64,000 nt of DNA from Peptostreptococcus porci. GTDB lineage: Bacteria; Bacillota; Clostridia; Peptostreptococcales; Peptostreptococcaceae. The number at the start of each line of letters is the position of its first letter. Positions within the stretch are counted from its first letter, which is position 1. The notes beneath the pieces were generated by a model. That model searched no databases. It saw only the letters and a list, made by a program, of their open reading frames with translations, and was not told where the DNA came from. Positions 36,183-45,690 of the stretch are shown here, in pieces. Both the position numbers and the translations under genes were made by a program. The DNA lies in assembly GCF_009695815.1 (NCBI RefSeq), contig NZ_VUNE01000005.1, positions 124,001 to 188,000 on the forward strand. Reading direction: 5' to 3'.

Positions 36183-36287
36183 CAAAAACCAATCATTTTG
36201 TATAACTTCCAAGACAATAAATTTTCAATTTTATCAGTCTTGTGAAACTGACTTTTCTTTGTCTCACAAAGCTGACTTTAAAAAATC

Positions 36288-38066
36288 TTAGCTTTTATCA
36301 TCCTGAAGAACTCTTATCTTTGCTATCGCTTCATCTGATGGAGTAACATAAACGGTTCTATTGTTATCATAAATGACTAACCCAGGCTTTGCACCAGAAG
36401 GCTTCCTTACATTTTTCTTCAGCGTGTAATCTACAGGAACCTTACTCGATAATCTCGCCTTGCTAAAAAACGCAGCCAAAAGTGCAGCCTCAAATATTTC
36501 TTCCTCGCCGACTTTTTTACCTGCAGATTTTATTACGACATGAGAGCCTGGAATATCCTTTGTATGAAACCACAAATCCTCATTATCTGCCAACCTCAAT
36601 GTAAGATAGTCATTTTGTTTATTATTTTTTCCAACAATTATAAGATTTCCATTAGAGCTCAAATATTTTTTAAATTCCGTAACAGGCTTTACATTCTTTT
36701 TCGGAATTTTGTAAGCCCGCACATATCCCTCTCTTATCAGCTCTTCTCTTATTTCTTTTAATTCCACTTCATTTTCACAATTTTCTATTGCAAGCAAAAT
36801 ATTTTCAAGGTATTCGGCTTCCTCAGTATTTTCAGAAATAAATTTTGTCAACTCTTCATTTGCCTTTTTTAGTTTATTATATTTTTTAAAATACTTTTGA
36901 GCATTCTCGGATGGAGTTAAATTTTTTTGAAGCTGTACATTTACTTCGTTGTTATCATCATAAAAATTACACAAGCTCACACTCTCCATCCCCTGTTTAA
37001 TCATATAAATATAGGATGTAATCAGCTCTCCTTTTATCTTAAATTCCTCCGCTTTTTCCGATTCCCTTAGCTCTTCCATTTGCTTTTTTATTTTGTTATT
37101 TAAACGCTCTAATTTGATGGATATGTTTTTCCTCAAATTAAGAGATTTCTGAGATATCCTCTCTTTTTTATCCTTTGATATATAGTAATTCTCAATAACC
37201 TCAGATATTGAGTCAAACGATTTTACTTCACAGTCTTTATACTGCGATAGCTCGATCACACCAAACTCAACTATTTTATTTCTACTCGTGTCTATCACCA
37301 TATTAGGGTAAACATCGTCATTATCCAATTTTGAAAAAATACCATTTACTTCGTCGGCTATTCTCTTGACATCATAAAGATATGCATCCTTTGCGAATAA
37401 ATCCACATCAATGCCAAGCCTATAGCAAATCTCGTTTGAAATAAGTGGCGAAACACCTAATATATTCGATAGTATTGCCTTATTGATTTTTTGCTGACTT
37501 TTTTCAAATCGCCTTGTCAATTCATCAACATCAATACCTTCAAGAGGATTGATTTTGTCCTGACCTGGAGGCAATTCATACTCCATACCCGGTAATATCT
37601 GTCTAACTCTACTAACACTTAGAGGTATTCTTTTTATTGAATCCAATATCTTTCTTTCATTCTTTGAGACCAATATAATATTACTGTGTTTTCCCATAAT
37701 CTCAATATAGAGATATTTTGTCGTTTTTTCTCTCAGCTCATCATAGGATTCGACTGAAATTCTCATAATTCGCTCGAATCCAATCTGTTCAACATCGGTT
37801 ATCACACCATTTTGAATATATTTTCTTAGAGTCATACAAAATACGGGTGCTTTCTTTGGATTGCTTTTTTCATAATCTTTGGCAATGTAAACTCTCGGGT
37901 TTGATGCACTAGAGCTTATTACCAATTTTATATTAGATTCCCTTGTTCTAATTTTTAGGCAAATTTCATCTTTTTCTGGCTGATACACCTTGTCTATTTT
38001 TGTTCCAACAAGAGTTTTTTTCAATTCTCTAGACAGTGCATTCAGCACAATACCATCAAACGCCAT
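36288..38066 (-). CDS. rqcH: Rqc2 homologue RqcH (NFACT protein)
   Basis: RqcH (592 residues) binds obstructed 50S subunits and adds C-terminal alanine tails to stalled nascent chains for degradation. It has the NFACT-N start MAFDGIVLNALSRELKKTLVG, a long central coiled coil (about 300-430), and the NFACT-R domain with DNEDLWFHTKDIPGSHVVIK. These were formerly annotated as fibronectin-binding proteins. It is followed by a short A/T-rich gap before yicC. Confidence 0.94.
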   Translation of the reverse strand: MAFDGIVLNALSRELKKTLVGTKIDKVYQPEKDEICLKIRTRESNIKLVISSSASNPRVYIAKDYEKSNPKKAPVFCMTLRKYIQNGVITDVEQIGFERIMRISVESYDELREKTTKYLYIEIMGKHSNIILVSKNERKILDSIKRIPLSVSRVRQILPGMEYELPPGQDKINPLEGIDVDELTRRFEKSQQKINKAILSNILGVSPLISNEICYRLGIDVDLFAKDAYLYDVKRIADEVNGIFSKLDNDDVYPNMVIDTSRNKIVEFGVIELSQYKDCEVKSFDSISEVIENYYISKDKKERISQKSLNLRKNISIKLERLNNKIKKQMEELRESEKAEEFKIKGELITSYIYMIKQGMESVSLCNFYDDNNEVNVQLQKNLTPSENAQKYFKKYNKLKKANEELTKFISENTEEAEYLENILLAIENCENEVELKEIREELIREGYVRAYKIPKKNVKPVTEFKKYLSSNGNLIIVGKNNKQNDYLTLRLADNEDLWFHTKDIPGSHVVIKSAGKKVGEEEIFEAALLAAFFSKARLSSKVPVDYTLKKNVRKPSGAKPGLVIYDNNRTVYVTPSDEAIAKIRVLQDDKS

Positions 38067-38138
38067 AATACTGTTCCTCTCTAATCTTTATCATGTATTT
38101 TCTGCTTCAACTTATTCACAAATTGTTACAAAATCCTC

Positions 38139-38684
<546 letters not shown>

Positions 38685-38703
38685 TTATTCGGATAAATTT
38701 TAG

Positions 38704-39630
38704 CTATTCCTTTGCCTTCTTCATCACATCTAAAAAATACTCAGGTAATTCAGAGTTAAATTCCATGTATTCACCACTACTTGGATGAACAAACCCCAAT
38801 TTTCTTGCATGAAGTACCTGTCCTGTTAATTTTGAAAATTTCTTCACAGCATAGCCATAGAGATCATCACCTATTATTGGATGCTTCAGATAATTGCTAT
38901 GAACCCTTATTTGATGAGTTCTTCCTGTTTCCAAAGTTGCTTTCAAATGAGCAAATCCATTGAGATTTTCAATCAATTCAAAATGAGTGACAGCTCTTTT
39001 ACCTCCATTTTTTACCACAGCCATTTTTAGCCTATCCTTTGGATTTCTACCAATAGGTTTATCAACCGTCATTTCCATCCAATCTACATTCCCAAACACT
39101 ATCATCTCGTACTCTCTTGTAATCGAATGAACTGCAAATTGTTCTGCCAAAAAGTTATGAGCCCTATCATTCTTGGCAATCACGAGCAGTCCAGATGTAT
39201 TTTTATCTATTCTGTGAACTATTCCTGGACGAATGACTCCATTTATAGAAGATAGGTTTTCTTTGCAATGAAACAATATTGCATTTACCAATGTATTGTC
39301 AAGGTTTCCAGGTGCTGGATGAACGACCATCCCTTGAGGCTTATTAACTATGAGAATATCCATGTCTTCATACACTATTTCGATAGGAATATCTTGTGGC
39401 TCCACGTCTAAAGCTTTTGGTTCTGGAAATTCAACCTCAATTTTGTCTCCAACACAAACCTTATAGCTCGACTTCTGTTTCTTACCATTTACCAAAGTCA
39501 TTCCATCTCTAATAAGCTTTTGATGCATACTCCTAGAGACATCTGAAAACACTTCTGACAAAAATGCATCCAACCTCTTTCCATCATCATCCTTTTTCAC
39601 TCTCAGTATCGTGTTCTTTTCTTCTCCCAA
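38704..39630 (-). CDS. rluD: RluD-type ribosomal pseudouridine synthase
   Basis: A 308-residue RluA-family enzyme. It has an N-terminal S4 RNA-binding domain, the catalytic-Asp motif PGIVHRIDKNTSGLLVIAKND, and the family GRTHQIRVH and HPIIGDDLYG segments. Substrate (large rRNA) is inferred from RluD similarity. The start is probably TTG at 39630, four bases after the lspA stop; no ATG occurs early. Confidence 0.9.
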   Translation of the reverse strand: MGEEKNTILRVKKDDDGKRLDAFLSEVFSDVSRSMHQKLIRDGMTLVNGKKQKSSYKVCVGDKIEVEFPEPKALDVEPQDIPIEIVYEDMDILIVNKPQGMVVHPAPGNLDNTLVNAILFHCKENLSSINGVIRPGIVHRIDKNTSGLLVIAKNDRAHNFLAEQFAVHSITREYEMIVFGNVDWMEMTVDKPIGRNPKDRLKMAVVKNGGKRAVTHFELIENLNGFAHLKATLETGRTHQIRVHSNYLKHPIIGDDLYGYAVKKFSKLTGQVLHARKLGFVHPSSGEYMEFNSELPEYFLDVMKKAKE

Positions 39631-39634
39631 ACTA

Positions 39635-40072
39635 TTATTCCTTTCCAGTTATTAGCAGGTATACACACAGTATAAGTGTCCCGACTACAACAAGTACATC
39701 TGCGAAGTTAAAAACATAATTCCAAATAAATCTAAAATCAAAAAAATCTACAACATAGCCTAGGTATATTCTATCAATTAAATTTCCTACTGCTCCTGCC
39801 AGTATCATAGCAACAGCAATCTTAGAAATTTTCTTTTCCTTCGATTTATGAATATAAATTATGCCACCAATTACCACTAATATCGCAATAACGATGAAAA
39901 TATACTGTTTGTCCTGCAACAAGCCAAATGCTGCCCCTCTATTCTCAACATACGTTATATGAAAAAAATCATTTATAACTGGAACACTATCGCCCAAATG
40001 AACGTTTGACTGTACATATTTTTTTGAAATCTGATCTATTATTATCAAAACTACAATAATTAGCTCAAACAT
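39635..40072 (-). CDS. lspA: Lipoprotein signal peptidase (signal peptidase II)
   Basis: A four-helix membrane protease of about 145 residues that removes lipoprotein signal peptides. FHITYVENRGAAFG, and VGNLIDRIYLGYVVDFFDF with the catalytic aspartates, are visible. The ATG at 40072 is chosen with GAGGG five bases upstream; a TTG twelve bases earlier is probably not used. Confidence 0.95.
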   Translation of the reverse strand: MFELIIVVLIIIDQISKKYVQSNVHLGDSVPVINDFFHITYVENRGAAFGLLQDKQYIFIVIAILVVIGGIIYIHKSKEKKISKIAVAMILAGAVGNLIDRIYLGYVVDFFDFRFIWNYVFNFADVLVVVGTLILCVYLLITGKE

Positions 40073-40198
40073 TTTTTCCCTCAATTCTAAAATAAAATAT
40101 TAAAACTCCAAATCAAAATAATATAATTCAATAGACATTAGTAAGTGTAAAACATTAATAAATAATAACAAAACTAATTTTCCACTGAAGTAACTAAC

Positions 40199-40238
40199 GT
40201 AATACAAGAGTATCACAATAATGATACTCTTGTATTAC
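40199..40238. repeat. Perfect 17-bp inverted repeat downstream of trpS
   Basis: Arms 40199-40215 and 40222-40238 are exact complements with a 6-nt loop (caataa). It lies 35 bp past the trpS stop. There is no T run on the minus strand, so it is an atypical terminator or another structured element. Confidence 0.85.
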
Positions 40239-40272
40239 TAATATTATCATAGATATCTCTAATTAAAAACCA

Positions 40273-41280
40273 TTAAAACTTTCTAGGTATAAATCCTATT
40301 TTTTCATACACATCTCTAAGTGTCTTCCCAGCTCTAATTTCAGCCTTTTCAGCACCTCTAGTGTATATTCCTTCTAGATAATCTCTATTTTCCAACAAGT
40401 ATGCATATTTTTCACGTATAGGTCTTAGGCTTTCTACCACCGCTTCAGCCATTTCACCCTTGAATGCCCCATATCCCTTTCCGGCATACATCGCAACAAT
40501 TTCTTCTACTGATTTTTCTGTAACAGCAGAATATATATTTATAAGGTTCTTTAATCCCGGTTGATCATCAGAATAATTAACTACACCTACAGAATCTGTG
40601 ACTGCTTTTTTAATCTTTTTAACAGTAGTGTCAGAATCCTCTGCAAGTAATATAAATGCATTTTCATTAGAATCAGATTTGCTCATCTTCTTTTCAGGCT
40701 CTTGTAGACTCATCACTCTCGCAGTTTCTTTTGGATAATATCCTTCAGGAACCACAAATGTACCAGGATATTTGTTGTTAAATCTTATAGCCAAATCTCT
40801 TGCCAATTCCAAATGTTGCTTTTGATCATCTCCAACTGGAACGACATCAGTTTGATAAAGTAATATATCCGCAGCCATTAATACCGGATATGTAAAAAGA
40901 CCTGCATTAAGATTTGCTTCACTTTTCTTTGATTTATCTTTATATTGAGTCATTCTATTTAACTCACCCATATATGTCATTGTACATAATACCCAGTTCA
41001 ACTCCGCATGCTCTCTCACATGAGACTGAATAAATATAGTATTCAGGTCAGGATCAATTCCACAAGCAATAAATTGAGCCAATAGTTCAATCGTTTGTCT
41101 TTTCAAGACTTCTGGATCCTGTGGAACCGTAATCGCATGCATATTAACCATACTAAAATAGCACTCAAACTCATGCTGTAGCTTTGTCCAGCTCTTCAAT
41201 GCTCCAAGATAATTTCCCAATGTCATTTTACCCGATGGCTGTACACCACTAAATATTACTTTTTTTTCTTGATCGCTCAT
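40273..41280 (-). CDS. trpS: Tryptophanyl-tRNA synthetase
   Basis: TrpS (335 residues) charges tRNA-Trp. The class I motifs are SGVQPSGKMTLGNYLGAL (TLGN for HIGH) and EKKMSKSD (KMSKS). LYQTDVVPVGDDQKQHLELARDLA is the tryptophan/ATP region. It has its own sigma-A promoter and a leader of only about 35 nt, so unlike many Firmicute trpS genes no T-box riboswitch is possible here. Confidence 0.97.
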   Translation of the reverse strand: MSDQEKKVIFSGVQPSGKMTLGNYLGALKSWTKLQHEFECYFSMVNMHAITVPQDPEVLKRQTIELLAQFIACGIDPDLNTIFIQSHVREHAELNWVLCTMTYMGELNRMTQYKDKSKKSEANLNAGLFTYPVLMAADILLYQTDVVPVGDDQKQHLELARDLAIRFNNKYPGTFVVPEGYYPKETARVMSLQEPEKKMSKSDSNENAFILLAEDSDTTVKKIKKAVTDSVGVVNYSDDQPGLKNLINIYSAVTEKSVEEIVAMYAGKGYGAFKGEMAEAVVESLRPIREKYAYLLENRDYLEGIYTRGAEKAEIRAGKTLRDVYEKIGFIPRKF

Positions 41281-41320
41281 AATTTTGTCTCCTTTAGATT
41301 TTTCAACACTTATATAAATA

Positions 41321-41350
41321 ATTATATCACTTGTAAAAAAAATATGTCAA
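41321..41350 (-). promoter_or_regulatory. Sigma-A promoter of trpS
   Basis: Minus strand TTGACA (41345-41350), 18 bp, TATAAT (41321-41326); it overlaps the 3' end of mtnN's intergenic gap. Confidence 0.85.
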
Positions 41351-41355
41351 GGTTT

Positions 41356-42066
41356 CTACAGGTGAGATAGCATATTAATTACCATATTTTTAGAGGTAAG
41401 AGCAGCTTTTTTTACGAACTCCTCATATTTAACATCTGCACTGCTGTCCGCATTATCTGAAATAGCCCTAATAATAACAAATGGAATCTCGTTTAAATAT
41501 GCAACATGAGCAATAGCTCCGCCTTCCATCTCGCAACAATATCCACCAAACTCTTCACGCAAGACTGTTTTTTCTCCGTTATCCGCAACGAATTTATCCC
41601 CAGTAACAACTCTCCCCTTGAAACAATTATTCCCATCCTTTACATTATCAAAAGCCTTGTAAGCGGAGTCTATCAGAGCACTATTTGCAATGAAAACAGA
41701 AGTTTTTAATCTAGGAATTGTACCTTTTGGATCCCCCATTGCTGAAGCGTCAACATCATACTCAATCGCATCTGTCGAAATCACGACATCATTGATCATT
41801 ATTCCTCCTCTTAGTCCACCAGCCACACCTGTGTTAATTACAGCATCTACTCCAAATTCGCTTATCAATATTTGTGTACATAGTGCTGCATTTACCTTTG
41901 CAATTCCACACTCAACTACAACTACATATTTTCCACATATATCTCCAAAATAGAAATCCAGTCCAGCCACTTTTTTAAAGCCCCTGTTTTCAATCTTAGA
42001 AACCAAACCCTCTACTTCTTCTCTCATTGCACCAATAATGCCTATTTTATTAAAACTCAATGTCAT
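41356..42066 (-). CDS. mtnN: 5'-methylthioadenosine/S-adenosylhomocysteine nucleosidase
   Basis: MtnN (236 residues) hydrolyses MTA and SAH, feeding the activated methyl cycle. IGIIGAMREEVEGL is the N terminus, GVAGGL and CEMEGGAIAHVAY carry substrate contacts, and RAISDNAD contains the catalytic Asp. The ATG at 42066 has GAGGTGAAG upstream. The IS200-type element ends about 100 bp before it, just beyond a possible TATAAT box. Confidence 0.94.
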   Translation of the reverse strand: MTLSFNKIGIIGAMREEVEGLVSKIENRGFKKVAGLDFYFGDICGKYVVVVECGIAKVNAALCTQILISEFGVDAVINTGVAGGLRGGIMINDVVISTDAIEYDVDASAMGDPKGTIPRLKTSVFIANSALIDSAYKAFDNVKDGNNCFKGRVVTGDKFVADNGEKTVLREEFGGYCCEMEGGAIAHVAYLNEIPFVIIRAISDNADSSADVKYEEFVKKAALTSKNMVINMLSHL

Positions 42067-42164
42067 ACTTCACCTCTTTGTCAATCATAATATTATTAAA
42101 TTTTCGATCATTTCATAACATATTATATTTTATCATAATTACAGAAAAATAGGAATAAATCATA

Positions 42165-42916
42165 ATCATGACCACCCGTCAAACGGGTGGTTTGCACAAG
42201 GGCTATAAGCCCAAGGGTTACCGGCCAGCGTCTAAAGGCGCTGGCTTTCACTCTGTTCAAGCTCAGCCTTTGACTCGTCGCTATCCCTTAAGGGATATTT
42301 GTACTACTTGCTATCCCTAAAGGGATCTTCATATTCTTTGACACTCAATTTATCTAATGCTATATCATGCTTTTCTTGATCTTGAATGTACTTCTTTATT
42401 GTTGCCTCATTAAGACCTACTGTACTGACATAGTAGCCTTCAGACCAAAAATGCCTATTACCAAATTTATACTTCAAATTTGCGTGCTTATCAAATATCA
42501 TTAATGCACTTTTTCCTTTGAGATATCCCATAAATTGTGATACACTAAGTTTGGGTGGTATACTTACTAGTATATGAACATGGTCTATCATTAAGTGACC
42601 CTCTATTATTTCAACACCCTTGTATGTGCACAGCTGTCTTAGTATTACTCCTATACTTTCTCTGTATTGGCTGTATATTATTTTTCGCCTATATTTTGGA
42701 GTAAATACGATGTGGTACTTACACATCCATTTTGTATGTGACAAGCTGTTCGCTTTATTTGCCATAAAATCACCTTCCTATTCGTATTATTGAGCTTGAA
42801 CAATTCAATTATACTATGGAATGGTGATTTTTTTGTATAACATCTGTCGCGCACCCGCATAGCGGGTGGTTTATTGTTTCGCACGCTTTGCGAGCTCAAC
42901 TGGGACACGTCCCTAT
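42165..42916 (-). mobile_element. IS200-type insertion sequence
   Basis: An element of about 750 bp with one tnpA gene. The end behind tnpA (right end) carries hairpin accacccgt/acgggtggt at 42171-42191; the end before tnpA (left end) carries cacccgc/gcgggtg at 42852-42868, plus further small stems. Subterminal hairpins without terminal inverted repeats or target duplication are typical of the IS200/IS605 family. No tnpB or group I intron is present. It sits directly behind the prd operon terminator. Exact borders are estimated to within about ten bases. Confidence 0.85.
42304..42765 (-). CDS. tnpA: IS200-type TnpA, HUH/Y1 transposase
   Basis: A 153-residue Y1 single-strand transposase. HVH at residues 62-64 (in MIDHVHILVS) gives the metal-binding HUH motif, and Tyr126 in ATIKKYIQDQ is the catalytic tyrosine. 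It begins in the usual way (SLSHTKWMCKYHIVFTPKYRR). Length is complete and no frameshift is seen, so it may be active. The ATG at 42765 has AGGAAGGTG upstream. Confidence 0.96.
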   Translation of the reverse strand: MANKANSLSHTKWMCKYHIVFTPKYRRKIIYSQYRESIGVILRQLCTYKGVEIIEGHLMIDHVHILVSIPPKLSVSQFMGYLKGKSALMIFDKHANLKYKFGNRHFWSEGYYVSTVGLNEATIKKYIQDQEKHDIALDKLSVKEYEDPFRDSK

Positions 42917-42968
42917 AAAAAAAGTATCCAAGCATTCATCTCCATATGTTCTGAATGCAGGATACTTT
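42915..42968 (-). terminator. Terminator of the prd/permease operon
   Basis: Arms 42921-42929 and 42960-42968 plus inner gcattca/tgaatgc pairing give a long stem. On the minus strand it ends with a seven-T run. It lies 147 bp past the permease stop, immediately beside the IS left end. Confidence 0.85.
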
Positions 42969-43114
42969 CTTACAGGACAATAATTAATACATTCCTTTAT
43001 TGTTTTATACAAGACTAAATATTAAAAATACATACTAAATTATTTTTTAAACATTAATTACTAGAGTCCTTCATTTACTGAGATATGAATTACTCCGTGA
43101 GATAATCCGATAAA

Positions 43115-44011
43115 TTATCCCTGTTGATTTGCTCTTCTACCAGCCATTCCTGCTGAGAACATTTTGTATGCAGTATAAAGAATAACTGCGATAATAACAA
43201 ATTTCAATTTGTTTAGATCGGCATTCTTTACTCCCCAGTATGCTATTGCAACACCTAAAAGACCTGAAATAGAAATCACAATTGAAACCAATGGGCTATA
43301 AGTCTGCTCTTTAATAAATTTGATTGAACAAACAGGCATCAATAGTGCACAAGATCCCATCATGATTGGGAATGCAGATTTTAAATTCATACCTAGTAAG
43401 AATACCATCGCCATACATGGAGCGTATAAACCAACACCAGCTGTCATCAAGGCACCAAGAATAAAGTTACCAACAATACCTATTATTAATTTCACTCCAG
43501 TCAATCCAGTAGCTGTAGTTTCAACAGTAAACAGCTTCAAGTATGGATGAGTTATTATCATTATTATAGCAGCGGCAAATAGTGCAACACCCATAACCAA
43601 CTGAATCTTTGTTTCGTCCATCTTTGATATTATACCAGCGCCGACATATGAACCAACAACAGCTGCAGCAATTAATGCAACAAGAGTAACTGGATCAATT
43701 TCTATAGCACCAGTAAACAATATCGCTTCAAAAAGAACTGGAAGAGTACAAGAAACATTAAGTGTTCCAGGGATATCTTTATCATTAATATCAACCTTCA
43801 ATAACTTTAACAAAGCAACTATAGGACCAAAAGAACCAATACCAAGTGTATCACCAAAGTTTGTCAAGAATCCTATAAATGCAGATTTTCCGATCTGAGC
43901 ACCTGAAGTATTCCCCAATGAACTCTTTCTCTTAATAACATCAGCAAGCAATACCACACCTGAGCCTGCAAATGCAATTTTAAATAACCACAGTAAAACA
44001 GTAATTATCAT
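43115..44011 (-). CDS. TauE/SafE-family membrane permease
   Basis: A protein of about 298 residues with about eight membrane helices and no soluble domain. GSGVVLLADVIKRKSSLGN and GFLTNFGDTLGIGSFGP resemble the TauE/SafE (sulfite exporter) half-repeats. Two ATGs are close; the one at 44011 sits seven bases after AGGGGG and is favoured. It is the last gene of the prd operon. Substrate is unknown: export of an acid or amino-acid end product such as 5-aminovalerate is conceivable, but the family usually handles organosulfur or sulfite anions. Confidence 0.8.
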   Translation of the reverse strand: MIITVLLWLFKIAFAGSGVVLLADVIKRKSSLGNTSGAQIGKSAFIGFLTNFGDTLGIGSFGPIVALLKLLKVDINDKDIPGTLNVSCTLPVLFEAILFTGAIEIDPVTLVALIAAAVVGSYVGAGIISKMDETKIQLVMGVALFAAAIIMIITHPYLKLFTVETTATGLTGVKLIIGIVGNFILGALMTAGVGLYAPCMAMVFLLGMNLKSAFPIMMGSCALLMPVCSIKFIKEQTYSPLVSIVISISGLLGVAIAYWGVKNADLNKLKFVIIAVILYTAYKMFSAGMAGRRANQQG

Positions 44012-44072
44012 AAACATACCCCCTAATATAATTCAAAAATATAATTTTAAAATAAATTCTAATTTAGTTTGA

Positions 44073-44089
44073 GGAGGGAAAACCCCTCC
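44073..44089 (-). other. Intergenic hairpin between prdF and the permease gene
   Basis: ggaggg (44073-44078) pairs with ccctcc (44084-44089) around a 5-nt loop. There is no T run, so a processing or stability element is more likely than a terminator. Confidence 0.6.
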
Positions 44090-44108
44090 ACAAACACACA
44101 TTTACTTA

Positions 44109-45116
44109 CTATTTCAATACAAATCCATGCTTAACTGGATCTTCATCATCTATTACAAAATGATTGAATCCTGTAATATATGCAGAACCAGAAATCTGAG
44201 GTACTATTGCATCATAATCTCCAACCTTAGTTTCTTCAACTATTTCACCTTCGAATATAGTTCCTAATATAGATTCATAGAAGAATTTATCTCCCATTTT
44301 AAATTCTCCCTTTGCATGCAATGTAGCCAATTTAGCACTTGTACCAGTTCCACAAGGAGATCTATCAACCTGTCCCTGACCGAATACAACACAGTTTCTC
44401 AAAGTAGCATTTGGAGTGTCAGTTTCTGACCACCATTCAACCAAATCTACAGTTTTGATATGCTCTAATTCTGGATGCTGTACTGGTATTTCAGCGTTGA
44501 TTATATCTCTTAGCTGCATACCCAATTTGTTTAATATTCCAGCGTTTTCTGGAACTATTTCAACACCTATCTGATCAACCTTTACGATAGCGAAGAAACT
44601 TCCACCAAAAGATATATCAAATTTAACCTTTCCATATCCTGGTAATTCTACTTCTTGATCTCTCTTATATAAGAATGATGGAACATTCTTGAATGATACT
44701 TTCTTAGCCTTTCCATTTTCAACAAGAACTTCACCTCTGATTATTCCAGCTGGTGCTTCCTGAACTACCTTTGTAATTGGTTCAGTCACTGGAACCATTC
44801 CAGTTTCTACTGCACAAGTCATAGCACCTATAGTTCCGTGTCCACACATATTTAGGTATCCGCCACCATCCATGAAAATGATACCAAAATCAGCTTCAGG
44901 ATCAGTTGGCTGTGTAATTATAGAACCAAACATATCGTTATGTCCTCTTGGCTCTAGCATTATAGAAGTTCTTAAATAGTCAAGATTATCTTCCAACCAC
45001 TGCTTCTTTTCTGGCATTGAATTCCCCTTAATATTTGGAATACCACCAACAACTATTCTTGTAGCTTCACCCGCAGTATGTGAATCAATTGCGTGAATAC
45101 TCTTACTAAACTTCAT
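44109..45116 (-). CDS. prdF: Proline racemase
   Basis: PrdF (335 residues) interconverts L- and D-proline with two cysteine bases and no cofactor. Cys91 in YLNMCGHGTIG and Cys255 in DRSPCGTGTSAK are both present, which separates true proline racemases from hydroxyproline epimerase relatives only in part, but the prd context supports proline. It supplies D-proline for PrdA/PrdB. The ATG at 45116 follows GGAGG. It is co-transcribed with the prd genes. Confidence 0.95.
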   Translation of the reverse strand: MKFSKSIHAIDSHTAGEATRIVVGGIPNIKGNSMPEKKQWLEDNLDYLRTSIMLEPRGHNDMFGSIITQPTDPEADFGIIFMDGGGYLNMCGHGTIGAMTCAVETGMVPVTEPITKVVQEAPAGIIRGEVLVENGKAKKVSFKNVPSFLYKRDQEVELPGYGKVKFDISFGGSFFAIVKVDQIGVEIVPENAGILNKLGMQLRDIINAEIPVQHPELEHIKTVDLVEWWSETDTPNATLRNCVVFGQGQVDRSPCGTGTSAKLATLHAKGEFKMGDKFFYESILGTIFEGEIVEETKVGDYDAIVPQISGSAYITGFNHFVIDDEDPVKHGFVLK

Positions 45117-45212
45117 AACTAAGTACCTCCATTCAAAATAATTATTTTTTTAACTAATATATGTACAAAAATACAAAATAATTTCTTATAAAATGTTAAA
45201 CAATTTAGAAAA

Positions 45213-45680
45213 TTATTTCGCCTTTCGCATTTTCAATTTCAAAAATACAAGTGCTTTTCTAGCATCGACAATATCAACATTGTTTTCACCAACAACCTCT
45301 GTTTCGATACCTTCTTCACTCTTATTAATATCGACGATCGTATCCATATATTTGTTTGTAACAACGAATTTCGCCTGTACACCATTGAAAGTAACACCTA
45401 CAGTAGGTATTCCTCTCTTTCCAATTTCCTCAAAAGTATTTGCATAATCAACATGAGAATTTCCCCAGCCATCTGCACTTAGGATTACTCCATCCACCCT
45501 CATGGCTTCGCACCATGCTGCAGCTCTTTGGCCGACCAAATTCTTATATTTATTATCGTCAGGAGTACCAACAACCATTATTCCAACGAAATCAACGTCA
45601 GTATCTTCTCCCATTACTTCTACCAATGGATCTCTAAACATATGAAGAGATGTCTCTTTTGTTGACGGACCTATTCCCAT
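45213..45680 (-). CDS. prdE: Proline reductase-associated protein PrdE
   Basis: A 155-residue protein homologous to the C-terminal (pyruvoyl) part of PrdA. Its start MGIGPSTKETSLHMFRDPLV lines up with PrdA 416 onward (CIGPASKEMSRHYWREPLV), and VDGVILSADGWGNSHVDYA with VDGAVVTTEGFGNNHIDFA. The pyruvoyl-forming Cys is replaced by the Met-Gly start, so it cannot form a pyruvoyl group itself. It is 10 bases after prdD. An accessory or structural role is inferred. Confidence 0.88.
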   Translation of the reverse strand: MGIGPSTKETSLHMFRDPLVEVMGEDTDVDFVGIMVVGTPDDNKYKNLVGQRAAAWCEAMRVDGVILSADGWGNSHVDYANTFEEIGKRGIPTVGVTFNGVQAKFVVTNKYMDTIVDINKSEEGIETEVVGENNVDIVDARKALVFLKLKMRKAK

Positions 45681-45690
45681 AACAAACCTC

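Noticed and set aside
41281-41355. T-box riboswitch before trpS
   Set aside because: The promoter leaves only about 35 nt of leader, too short for a T-box.
42165-42916. IStron (group I intron plus IS605) as known in C. difficile
   Set aside because: The element is only about 750 bp with no tnpB and no intron-sized RNA.
42678-42935. 85-residue minus-strand frame over the IS left end
   Set aside because: It overlaps tnpA in another frame and spans the terminal hairpins, with no family match.
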